From: JAVJQS01 sp040218815
Lineage (GTDB): Bacteria > Bacteroidota > Bacteroidia > Flavobacteriales_E > Vicingaceae
Assembly (NCBI GenBank): GCA_040218815.1
Contig: JAVJQS010000015.1
Span: 124,001-188,000, forward strand
Length of the DNA stretch: 64,000 bases
Direction of reading: 5' to 3'
Shown here: positions 16,276 to 23,590 of the stretch, piece by piece
Numbering within the stretch: the stretch's first letter is position 1
Layout: every line of letters starts with the position of its first letter
The notes under the pieces: generated by a model
Seen by the model: only the letters and a program-made list of their open reading frames with translations
Databases searched by the model: none
What the model was told of the DNA's origin: nothing
Translations under genes and position numbers: made by a program

Positions 16276-17938
16276 ATTGTTGCCTTTACTTTTATGTTGT
16301 GGTTTGAGTTCATTAATGGCTCAAGAAGAATTGCCGTCAGATACTTTCCGAGTGGTCAAAGAATATCAACCTACCATTATTGATGCAAAGAAAATTGGAT
16401 TTCAGCCAGAGATAAATGATACCCTAAAGTTAGAGGCTGAATTAAATTATACCTTTATTGATAAAAATGTCCCTGTCCAGTTTCAGGTAGAACCAATAGC
16501 TGCAGCTCGAATAAAGGGAGAACCATTAGTAAAGCTTTATAACGGATATGCGCGCGTGGGTGTTGGAAATGCAATGGTTCCTTTCGGAGAGCTTTACTAC
16601 AGCAATTTACGCTCAAAAAAGTATGCTATAGGCGGACATGCGAGTTATTTTAATCAGCGAGAACTAAATCAAATTGAGGCAAGTGGAATGAGCAAAGCGC
16701 ATGTTGAGGTTTTTGGTAAACGTTTTTGGAAAGCCAATACATTGGATGCTTCGTTGAGTTATGACCGACATAATTTGAATTATTATGGGATTTATCAGCA
16801 GGCTGAAGCACTGGGAATTGAGAACCCTGACATTGATGACAAAACATTAGAACAAGCTTACGATCGATTATCAGGTTCGTTGAAGCTAAAAAGTACGGTG
16901 CGAGATTCGTTTAACCTTCGCCATGAGGGTGAAATAACGTACAATTATACGGCCAATGCCAATCAGGGAGTGGAGCATAATGTGGTAGGAAATTTGAATT
17001 TAAATAAATTCAAAAACAATGAATTATACAGTGTAGATGTTTTAATTGACCTTAATGATTACGATTTCAATCCTTCAAATACGATTTTTGCTGTAAAGCC
17101 TCAAATTAGCACCATTGGAGAGAAATTTAGAATCAATGCTGGCTTGGGTATCTATATGAATGCTACATCTGAAGCAGATTTTCATTTCTATCCTATTGCA
17201 GAAATTAAATACAATGTGTTGGAAGATGTTATTGTGCCTTATGTTGGAGTAAAAGGGGAAATGCGTAGGGTAAATTACAGCAGCATTACACGGGAAAATC
17301 CTTTTGTTGCAGAAAACATTGCATTGGCAAATAGCAATGAGAAGTTCAATATTTATGCAGGTATTCGAGGCTTGATTAGCTCTAAATTGAGCTTTAATGT
17401 AAGTGGAGCGCAATCGAGAACAGATAATGCCTTTTTATATGTGCAAATTCCCGACTCTGTTTATCAGTTGAGTAAGGAGTTTTACTTGACGTATGATGAG
17501 GTGGATGAAACCAAAATTAAAGGAGAATTAGTGTATCACCTGAATGAAAAAGTAAATGTATACGCGGAAGGTTCTTATTCAGAATTTGAGACGAATGAAG
17601 AGGAAGAGGCCTGGCATCGTCCGAAGTTGAAATTATCTACTTCAGCTAGCTACAACTTGAGGGATAAAATAATAGTGAGACTTGACATGTTCTACTGGGG
17701 AGAGCAGTTTGCTAGAGGGGTTGATCCAGTTACCAATGGAGCTATCACTACTTATGAGTTCAACAAACAAAGCTTGGATCCAATTTTTGATATCAACCTT
17801 GGATTTGAATACCGCTATACGAAACGAATTTCTGCCTTCATCGACTTCAATAACATTGGAGGAATTAACTACGAGAAATACCAAGATTATCCTTTGCAAG
17901 GCTTTAACGTCTGGGGTGGATTGACTTATGGGTTTTAG
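16265..17938 (+). CDS. outer-membrane beta-barrel protein (TonB-receptor-like, no obvious plug)
   Basis: A 557-residue protein with signal peptide MRNKLLPLLLCCGLSSLMAQ. From about residue 95 to the end, alternating hydrophobic strands fit an 18-22-stranded barrel, for example YARVGVGNAMVPFGELYYSNLRSKKYAIGGHASYF. The chain ends in an aromatic residue (GGLTYGF), the usual outer-membrane insertion signal. It resembles TonB-dependent-receptor-like proteins of Bacteroidota but has no clear plug domain. ATG at 16265 is the likely start (a GTG one codon earlier is possible), and it overlaps the TPR gene end. Partnership with the TPR protein is inferred from this overlap. Confidence 0.78.
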   Translation: MRNKLLPLLLCCGLSSLMAQEELPSDTFRVVKEYQPTIIDAKKIGFQPEINDTLKLEAELNYTFIDKNVPVQFQVEPIAAARIKGEPLVKLYNGYARVGVGNAMVPFGELYYSNLRSKKYAIGGHASYFNQRELNQIEASGMSKAHVEVFGKRFWKANTLDASLSYDRHNLNYYGIYQQAEALGIENPDIDDKTLEQAYDRLSGSLKLKSTVRDSFNLRHEGEITYNYTANANQGVEHNVVGNLNLNKFKNNELYSVDVLIDLNDYDFNPSNTIFAVKPQISTIGEKFRINAGLGIYMNATSEADFHFYPIAEIKYNVLEDVIVPYVGVKGEMRRVNYSSITRENPFVAENIALANSNEKFNIYAGIRGLISSKLSFNVSGAQSRTDNAFLYVQIPDSVYQLSKEFYLTYDEVDETKIKGELVYHLNEKVNVYAEGSYSEFETNEEEEAWHRPKLKLSTSASYNLRDKIIVRLDMFYWGEQFARGVDPVTNGAITTYEFNKQSLDPIFDINLGFEYRYTKRISAFIDFNNIGGINYEKYQDYPLQGFNVWGGLTYGF

Positions 17939-18287
17939 GATTAATGATTAATTGGTCAATCAGTCAATGTTCAGCAATCAATGGTTAATTATCAATTTTT
18001 AATTTTTAATCTGGGAATTTCACTGTAAATACTGCAAAAACAGAGCAAGAAGCTAAGATAAATAGCAACAATTATCATTGTCGATTAGCAAAAGAATAGA
18101 TTAAAAATTAAACACTAAAAATTGAAGATTCAATTGATTGAAAATCAATTATTTAATTTGTTAATTCTTTGTTGATAAAACCTCTTCTTTTCTAGTAATA
18201 ATAAGCCTTTCACGGCAATCTTATGGTTATCTTTGAACAGCAGGTGTAAAAACCTACTGAAATACTGATGTTTTCTATATAAAAATT
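17939..18287. other. intergenic gap before gyrB
   Basis: AT-rich sequence with the same low-complexity words as 12.1-12.9 kb (ATTAAAAATTAAACACT, AATTTTTAATTTTTAAT). It ends in the gyrB promoter. No gene or RNA structure is recognised. Confidence 0.6.
18228..18235 (+). promoter_or_regulatory. -7 element upstream of gyrB
   Basis: TATCTTTG is an exact TAnnTTTG match, 52 bp before the gyrB ATG. The -33 element is not clear. Confidence 0.5.
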
Positions 18288-20255
18288 ATGAGCGAGAAAA
18301 AAGAAGAATTTAATAAAGACAATTATTCTGCAGACAGCATTCAGGCCTTAGAAGGCATTGAACACGTGCGTATGCGTCCATCAATGTACATTGGGGATGT
18401 AGGAACACGAGGACTGCATCATTTGGTGTATGAAGTAGTAGATAACTCTATTGATGAGGCCCTTGCTGGTCACTGTAATAATATATCAGTTACCATCAAT
18501 GAGGATAACTCTATTACAACAGAAGATGACGGTCGTGGTATTCCAGTTGACATGCATAAAAAAGAAGGTGTATCTGCCTTAGAGGTGGTGATGACCAAGA
18601 TTGGTGCTGGTGGTAAATTTGATAAAGACTCTTACAAGGTTTCTGGTGGACTGCATGGAGTTGGTGTAAGTTGTGTGAATGCGCTTTCAGAGCATTTAAG
18701 GGCTACGGTTTATAGAAACGGAATTATCTATGAACAAGAGTATGCTCGGGGAAAGGCTATTGCACCAATAAAGGAAATCGGCAAAACCGATAAGCGAGGT
18801 ACCATTGTTACTTTTAAACCTGATCCTACGATTTTTACTCAGGTATTGGAATATAGCTACGACACCTTAGCAAGTCGTATGCGTGAATTGTCCTTTTTAA
18901 ATAAAGGAATTACCATACACCTGATTGATAGAAGATCAACAAAAGAAGATGGTGAGTTTGAAGGTGAAACTTTTCATTCGGAAGAAGGTCTTAAAGAATT
19001 TATTAAGTACTTAGACGGTAGTCGTGGAGAGCCATTAATGAAGGAAGTGATTTCTTTTGAAGGAGAGAAGAATGGGGTGCCTGTTGAGGTAGCGATGATT
19101 TACAATACCTCTTTTGCAGAGAATTTACATTCTTATGTAAATAACATCAATACCCATGAAGGGGGAACACATTTGTCTGGATTTAGACGAGGACTAACCC
19201 ATACCCTTAAAAAGTATGCCGATGAATCGGGTATGTTGGATAAATTAAAGTTTGACATTGCTGGAGATGATTTTCGTGAAGGCTTAACGGCAATTATTTC
19301 TGTAAAAGTGGCTGAGCCGCAGTTTGAGGGTCAAACAAAGACAAAGTTGGGGAACAGGGAAGTTTCTGCTTCAGTATCTCAAGCTGTTTCAGAGATGCTT
19401 TCTTACTACTTAGAGGAGCATCCAGACGATGCAAAAACAATCGTCCAAAAGGTAATTCTAGCTGCACAAGCTAGACATGCAGCTCAGAAGGCGCGTGAAA
19501 TGGTACAGCGAAAAAATGTGATGTCTGGCTCTGGTTTACCAGGAAAACTGGCGGACTGCTCTGAAAAAGATGCTTCGAAATGTGAAATATATTTAGTTGA
19601 GGGAGATTCTGCAGGAGGAACAGCCAAGCAAGGTAGAGACAGGAAGTTTCAAGCAATCATGCCTTTGCGTGGTAAGATTTTGAACGTAGAGAAGGCTATG
19701 AGTCACAAAATCTTTGAAAACGAAGAAATTAAAAATATATATACTGCTCTTGGGGTAAAGGTTGGGACTGAAGAGGATTCTAAAGCCTTAGATACTTCAA
19801 AATTGCGTTACCACAAGGTAATCATCATGTGTGATGCCGATATTGATGGTAGCCACATTGAAACTTTGATTCTAACCTTCTTTTTCCGTCACATGAAAGA
19901 ATTGGTAGAATCAGGTAATATCTACATAGCAACTCCACCACTATACTTAGTGAAAAAAGGAAAAGAGTCTCGCTATTGCTGGTCTGAAGAAACACGTGAT
20001 GAAGCAGTAGCTGACCTTAAGAAGGGCGGCAAGGAGTCTAGTGTTGGAATCCAACGTTACAAAGGTTTGGGTGAGATGAATGCAGAGCAATTGTGGAGCA
20101 CTACTATGGATCCTTCAACAAGAACTTTACGTCAAATTACAATAAACAGTGCCGCTGAAGCTGACCATACCTTCTCAATGTTAATGGGCGACGAAGTGCC
20201 ACCAAGAAGAGAGTTTATCGAGAAGAACGCGAAGTATGCGAATGTTGATATTTAA
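18288..20255 (+). CDS. gyrB: DNA gyrase subunit B
   Basis: A 655-residue type IIA topoisomerase ATPase subunit that with GyrA introduces negative supercoils. The GHKL ATPase domain has VYEVVDNSIDEALAG (Mg-binding Asn), DDGRGIPVDMHKKEG and SGGLHGVGVSCVNALS. The TOPRIM domain has EGDSAGGTAKQGRDRKFQAIMPLRGKILNVEKA and CDADIDGSHI. The C-terminal tail has QRYKGLGEMNAEQLW. ParE is the alternative, but the GKILNVEKA and QRYKGLGEMN context and the length favour GyrB. The stop is 27 bp before the first palindromic repeat (20282), and the gene is convergent with the GIY-YIG and glyA genes. Confidence 0.95.
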   Translation: MSEKKEEFNKDNYSADSIQALEGIEHVRMRPSMYIGDVGTRGLHHLVYEVVDNSIDEALAGHCNNISVTINEDNSITTEDDGRGIPVDMHKKEGVSALEVVMTKIGAGGKFDKDSYKVSGGLHGVGVSCVNALSEHLRATVYRNGIIYEQEYARGKAIAPIKEIGKTDKRGTIVTFKPDPTIFTQVLEYSYDTLASRMRELSFLNKGITIHLIDRRSTKEDGEFEGETFHSEEGLKEFIKYLDGSRGEPLMKEVISFEGEKNGVPVEVAMIYNTSFAENLHSYVNNINTHEGGTHLSGFRRGLTHTLKKYADESGMLDKLKFDIAGDDFREGLTAIISVKVAEPQFEGQTKTKLGNREVSASVSQAVSEMLSYYLEEHPDDAKTIVQKVILAAQARHAAQKAREMVQRKNVMSGSGLPGKLADCSEKDASKCEIYLVEGDSAGGTAKQGRDRKFQAIMPLRGKILNVEKAMSHKIFENEEIKNIYTALGVKVGTEEDSKALDTSKLRYHKVIIMCDADIDGSHIETLILTFFFRHMKELVESGNIYIATPPLYLVKKGKESRYCWSEETRDEAVADLKKGGKESSVGIQRYKGLGEMNAEQLWSTTMDPSTRTLRQITINSAAEADHTFSMLMGDEVPPRREFIEKNAKYANVDI

Positions 20256-20281
20256 ATTTTAGTATTTGCTTAGACACGTTA

Positions 20282-20495
20282 GATGCTGAATCGAGTTCAG
20301 CATGACTGCTACAAATGACCTTCTGGAATTGTCACCCTGAATTTAGTTCAGGGTCCGCTGTGAATTGGCTGGATGTTGTTAGGAAATTTGCTGATGCATC
20401 ATGGGATGCTGTTCTGAAACTAGTCCAGGATGACAGTTCAGCATGACCGCAACCAATGACCTTCTGGAATGTCACCCTGAACTCGTTTCAGGGTC
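20282..20495. repeat. palindromic repeats, left flank of GIY-YIG gene 1
   Basis: Contains a 29-bp unit (20282-20310) repeated exactly at 21090-21118, with the hairpin ATGCTGAA-n5-TTCAGCAT at 20283-20303. Two ACCCTGAA-n5-TTCAGGGT hairpins follow (20334-20354, 20474-20494). A 97-bp stretch (20314-20410) is repeated with 8 mismatches at 20999-21095. The hairpins sit between the convergent gyrB and glyA genes and could act as bidirectional transcription barriers. Confidence 0.85.
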
Positions 20496-20546
20496 TACTC
20501 CCTAGTTTGCAGAATGTTACCAGGGAATTGGGTCTAGGACAGGAAG

Positions 20547-20876
20547 CTATTTAAACATCTCCCTAGCTTCATTGATTTCATCTTCACTAAACCAATCTGC
20601 TGCAAGGTCATTGAGTTCTGGATTTACACTCTTAACAAGATTCCATTTCCACGCTTTATGCCATCGTTTAAGCTGTTTTTCTCGTCGAATGGCATTCATC
20701 ATTCCATCAATGCGTTCGTAATACATTAAGTCAGTTAAGCTATACCTTGCTGCAAACACAGATCCACGGCCAGCTTTGTGTCTTAATATTCTTTTTTCTA
20801 AATTGCTTGTGACACCAGTGTAAATTACTGTTCGATTCTTGTTACTTATGAAATATGTGCAACCGATTTTACCCAC
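20547..20876 (-). CDS. single-domain GIY-YIG nuclease 1
   Basis: A 109-residue protein that is essentially one GIY-YIG domain plus a short acidic tail (WFSEDEINEAREMFK). Motif one is degenerate (CTYFI at 6-10), then Tyr19-Thr20-Gly21 stands for YIG, Arg29 and His33 (RILRHKAG) for the catalytic arginine and histidine, and Glu66 (RREKQLKRW) for the metal-binding glutamate. All key catalytic residues are present, so it is probably active. It belongs to the YhbQ/UPF0213-like solo group often annotated as a UvrC-domain or endonuclease protein. It is enclosed on both sides by copies of one palindromic repeat family in direct orientation, suggesting that it acts on, or spreads with, those repeats. 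A near-consensus -7 (TATCTTTA) lies just upstream. Confidence 0.85.
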   Translation of the reverse strand: MGKIGCTYFISNKNRTVIYTGVTSNLEKRILRHKAGRGSVFAARYSLTDLMYYERIDGMMNAIRREKQLKRWHKAWKWNLVKSVNPELNDLAADWFSEDEINEAREMFK

Positions 20877-20910
20877 CTATCTTATTTAGACATTAAAGAT
20901 AGCAATACGA

Positions 20911-21118
20911 ATGGTCACCCTGAATTTATTTCAGCATGACTACTACCAATGACCTTTTGTAATTGACACCCTGAATTTATTTCAGCATGACTGTAACTAA
21001 TGACCTTCTGGAATGGTCACCCTGAATTTATTTCAGGTTCCGCTCTGAATTAGCTGGATGTTGTTAGGAAATTAGCTGATGTATCTTGGGATGCTGAATC
21101 GAGTTCAGCATGACTGCT
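20911..21118. repeat. palindromic repeats, right flank of GIY-YIG gene 1
   Basis: Two copies of a 26-bp unit (20916-20941, 20967-20992) join the left half of the ACCCTGAA palindrome to the right half of the TTCAGCAT palindrome. An imperfect ACCCTGAA hairpin follows (21019-21039), then the long 97-bp repeat (20999-21095) and the 29-bp terminal unit (21090-21118), which stops 1 bp short of the glyA stop codon. Confidence 0.85.
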
Positions 21119-21119
21119 C

Positions 21120-22391
21120 TTATTGAAACAACGGTAAGCCACTCATCAACTCATTCACTTCGCCTTTAATGGCCTTAAATGCCTCACTTTCCTCATCGGT
21201 AGTAAGTGCACGGTCGATTAAATCTACTATTGTTGGAATTTGAGCCTCAGCGATGCCTCTTGTAGTAATGGCCGGACTGCCAATACGAATACCTGAAGTG
21301 ATAAATGGCGACTTATCGTCAAAAGGAACCATGTTTTTGTTGACCGTGATATCGCACAAGCCTAAAATACGTTCTGCTTTTTTTCCGCTAATGTCTTTGT
21401 TGCGCAAGTCGATGAGGATGCAATGGTTACTAGTACCGTCTGAAATGACTTGATAACCTCTTTTTACTAGCTCTTCAGCCATTAACTTAGCATTTGCTGC
21501 TACTTGCAGCATGTAGTCCATAAATGAATCTTCCAGCGCCTCTCCAAAAGCAACGGCTTTTGCTGCAATTACATGTTCTAAAGGACCACCTTGTGTGCCT
21601 GGGAAAACTCCAGAATCTAAGAGTGAAGACATCATGCGCAGTTCTCCCTTAGGGTTTTTTAATCCAAATGGATTCGGAAAATCTTTGCCCATCATGATGA
21701 TTCCACCTCTTGGTCCGCGTAAAGTCTTGTGGGTAGTGCTGGTTACAATGTGGCAATGGGGTAGTGGGTCATTTAAAATTCCTTTTGCTATAAGACCAGC
21801 AGGGTGAGAAATATCTGCCAATAAAATTGCTCCTACTTCATCGGCAATGGCTCTTAAGCGCTCATAGTCCCAATCACGGGCATAAGAAGAGGCACCACAA
21901 ATCAGCATTTTAGGTTTTACTTCCTTTGCTTTCGCCGCGACTTTGTCGTAGTCAATTCTACCGGTTTCTTTTTCAACACCATAAAAGTGGGGCTTGTAAA
22001 GCTTACCAGAATAATTTACAGGTGAACCATGCGTTAAATGTCCTCCATGAGACAAGTCGAAGCCCAAAATACTGTCGCCAGCGTTTAAGCAAGCCAGCAT
22101 AACTGCAGCATTTGCTTGAGCACCAGAGTGGGGCTGTACGTTAGCCCATGCTGCATTAAATAAAGTCTTTAAACGATCAATGGCCAATTGTTCTACTTGA
22201 TCTACAATTTCACAACCACCGTAATAGCGTTTGCCCGGTAGGCCTTCTGCATACTTATTTGTGAGTACAGAGCCCATGGCTTCCATTACAGAATCACTCA
22301 CATAGTTTTCTGAAGCAATCAATTCAATACCTCTAGTTTGTCTGTCATTCTCTTGCTTGATTAAATCAGCTATGGCTTTATCTTGGATCAT
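21120..22391 (-). CDS. glyA: serine hydroxymethyltransferase
   Basis: A 423-residue PLP enzyme that interconverts serine plus tetrahydrofolate with glycine plus 5,10-methylene-tetrahydrofolate in the cytoplasm. Characteristic blocks are RGIELIASENYVS, TNKYAEGLPGKRYYGG, NVQPHSGAQAN, LSHGGHLTHGSPVN and the PLP-lysine site STTHKTLRGPRGG (Lys222). The length is normal and the start is ATG 22391. The promoter TAAATTTG lies 24 bp upstream. Palindromic repeats directly abut its stop codon, and a second repeat family begins about 40 bp upstream of its start, so glyA is bracketed by the two GIY-YIG modules. Confidence 0.96.
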   Translation of the reverse strand: MIQDKAIADLIKQENDRQTRGIELIASENYVSDSVMEAMGSVLTNKYAEGLPGKRYYGGCEIVDQVEQLAIDRLKTLFNAAWANVQPHSGAQANAAVMLACLNAGDSILGFDLSHGGHLTHGSPVNYSGKLYKPHFYGVEKETGRIDYDKVAAKAKEVKPKMLICGASSYARDWDYERLRAIADEVGAILLADISHPAGLIAKGILNDPLPHCHIVTSTTHKTLRGPRGGIIMMGKDFPNPFGLKNPKGELRMMSSLLDSGVFPGTQGGPLEHVIAAKAVAFGEALEDSFMDYMLQVAANAKLMAEELVKRGYQVISDGTSNHCILIDLRNKDISGKKAERILGLCDITVNKNMVPFDDKSPFITSGIRIGSPAITTRGIAEAQIPTIVDLIDRALTTDEESEAFKAIKGEVNELMSGLPLFQ

Positions 22392-22414
22392 TTGTTATGC
22401 GGTTTTATGGGTTC

Positions 22415-22422
22415 CAAATTTA
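22415..22422 (-). promoter_or_regulatory. -7 element upstream of glyA
   Basis: On the minus strand the sequence is TAAATTTG, an exact TAnnTTTG match. A TTGT at about 22442-22445 may serve as -33, which would overlap the outermost TTCGATAC repeat unit. Confidence 0.5.
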
Positions 22423-22429
22423 AAGAAAA

Positions 22430-22743
22430 GGGCACTTCGATACAATTTTGAAGAATTATAATTGTCGTTGGCAACAAATTCGGTAATGTAACTTCAAAAC
22501 CACTCAGTGACCTTTTCTTTGCTTCCAGAATAGTGTATTGAATAAGTAAAATATTGTGTGCTTTTAAAAGGACACTGAGTGATTTAATGGGTCATTGAGT
22601 GTTCGAAAAGGGCACTTCGATACAATTTGCTTTCAGCAAATCACTCTGTGACCTTTTCGGAAGTATCGAAATGCCCTATTAAACTGTATCGAAGTGCGCT
22701 TTTAAAACTATCGAAATGCCTCAATAAGAGTATCGAAGAGCCC
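22430..22743. repeat. TTCGATAC-family repeats, left flank of GIY-YIG gene 2
   Basis: Units GCACTTCGATAC at 22432-22443 and 22612-22623, with the reverse complement GTATCGAAGTGC at 22686-22697, plus GTATCGAAGAGCCC at 22730-22743. They are separated by CACTGAGTG/GGTCATTGAGTG and CTCTGTGACCTTTT words. Several arms can pair to form nested hairpins. The block ends 3 bp before the stop codon of the nuclease gene. Confidence 0.85.
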
Positions 22744-22746
22744 AAA

Positions 22747-23034
22747 TTATTTTCTAAAAATCTTCTTCGCTAGCTTAGGAATTAAATGTGCCTCACCTCT
22801 TATTAATGCTTCTTTCTTTTTTCTGCTCCAGCCTTGTATTTGTTTTTCTCGTTGAAACACCCAGTCAATTCTAGGGTACACTTCATAGTATACCAATTCA
22901 ACTGGTAAGTGCTTCTTAGTATAGTTTGCACCATTACCAGCATTGTGATCTTGAACTCTTGATTCTAAATACTTTGTACTTCCAGTATAATAGCAGTTAT
23001 TAGAACATAGTAAGATGTAAGTGTATCCGTCCAT
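22747..23034 (-). CDS. single-domain GIY-YIG nuclease 2
   Basis: A 95-residue solo GIY-YIG domain. YTYILL (4-9) is the GIY motif, Tyr16-Thr17-Gly18 the YIG motif, Arg26 and His30 (SRVQDHNAG) the catalytic pair, and Glu63 (QREKQIQGW) the metal ligand. It has a basic C-terminal tail (AKKIFRK). It is only distantly similar to nuclease 1 outside the core motifs, although the genes are 1.9 kb apart. It lies between perfect 14-bp inverted repeats of the TTCGATAC family (22730-22743 and 23146-23159). Function is unknown; catalysis on or near the flanking palindromes is inference. Housekeeping roles have been proposed for YhbQ-like relatives. Confidence 0.86.
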   Translation of the reverse strand: MDGYTYILLCSNNCYYTGSTKYLESRVQDHNAGNGANYTKKHLPVELVYYEVYPRIDWVFQREKQIQGWSRKKKEALIRGEAHLIPKLAKKIFRK

Positions 23035-23050
23035 TGAATAAATTTACTGA

Positions 23051-23232
23051 AAAGGGCATTGAGTGATTAAAAGTTAAAAGCGCACTTCGATACACTCATT
23101 GGGTCATTGAGTGGTTTCAAAAAGGGCACTTCGATACACTCAAAAGGGCTCTTCGATACACTGCGCCTCTGGCACAGCACTCTGAGACCTTTTTAGCACT
23201 CAGTGCCCTTTTCGATAGTATCAAAATGCACT
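23051..23232. repeat. TTCGATAC-family repeats, right flank of GIY-YIG gene 2
   Basis: Units GCACTTCGATAC at 23082-23093 and 23126-23137 and GGGCTCTTCGATAC at 23146-23159. The latter is the reverse complement of 22730-22743. Words GGGCATTGAGTG, CACTCTGAGACC and CACTCAGTGCCC are interleaved, as on the other side of the gene. Confidence 0.85.
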
Positions 23233-23243
23233 TTTATCCAAAC

Positions 23244-23274
23244 AAAAAAAGCACCGTCTAAGACAGCGCTTTTA
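23244..23274 (-). terminator. rho-independent terminator of the exosortase operon
   Basis: On the minus strand AAAAGCGCTGTCTT pairs with AGACGGTGCTTTT with two mismatches and runs into seven T residues. It lies about 40 bp after the stop of the PID-CTERM gene. Confidence 0.7.
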
Positions 23275-23312
23275 ATTTATGTTTTATAATAAAAGAGTGA
23301 TTGTTTGAATAG

Positions 23313-23564
23313 CTAAGCTTTTATTTCTTCTTCTGACTCTTTGTTTTTTGAATCAAAAACCTTCTTACCTCCATATGCCGCACCAGCTAACAATAACCAG
23401 CTAAGGCCGCCATCTATAGGAATACAAGGTGGTGGGAAACAAGGGGGTTTGCCATTACCTCCCCCTGGATTTGGTGGAGGACCTTGTGCTTGCAGGACAC
23501 TAGGAATGGAAAATAGTAATACAAAACTGAAAGTGGCTAATAGTTTTTTCATCGACTTATTCAT
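23313..23564 (-). CDS. small PID-CTERM exosortase-substrate-like protein
   Basis: An 83-residue protein with a signal peptide (cut near LQA-QG, residue 26), then a Pro/Gly-rich mature segment (GPPPNPGGGNGKPP, two Cys at 42 and 47). The C-terminal tripartite sorting signal has PID at 49-51, a hydrophobic helix (GLSWLLLAGAAYGG) and a short charged tail (KKVFDSKNKESEEE). This is the organisation of PEP-CTERM-like signals, in the Bacteroidota PID variant. The mature part left after processing would be only about 25 residues. It is the last gene of the operon headed by the exosortase at 27364-27912, which is its likely processing enzyme. An alternative start is the Met at residue 5. Confidence 0.8.
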   Translation of the reverse strand: MNKSMKKLLATFSFVLLFSIPSVLQAQGPPPNPGGGNGKPPCFPPPCIPIDGGLSWLLLAGAAYGGKKVFDSKNKESEEEIKA

Positions 23565-23590
23565 TCGGGTGTAAAGGTATTTTAAAAAAA

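Noticed and set aside
20282..21118. Possible CRISPR array from regularly recurring repeats
   Set aside because: Repeats are palindromic, unevenly spaced and interrupted by a gene; there are no uniform unique spacers and no cas genes.
22430..23232. Classical insertion sequence with inverted ends
   Set aside because: No transposase; the only gene is a GIY-YIG nuclease and no target duplication could be seen at the ends.
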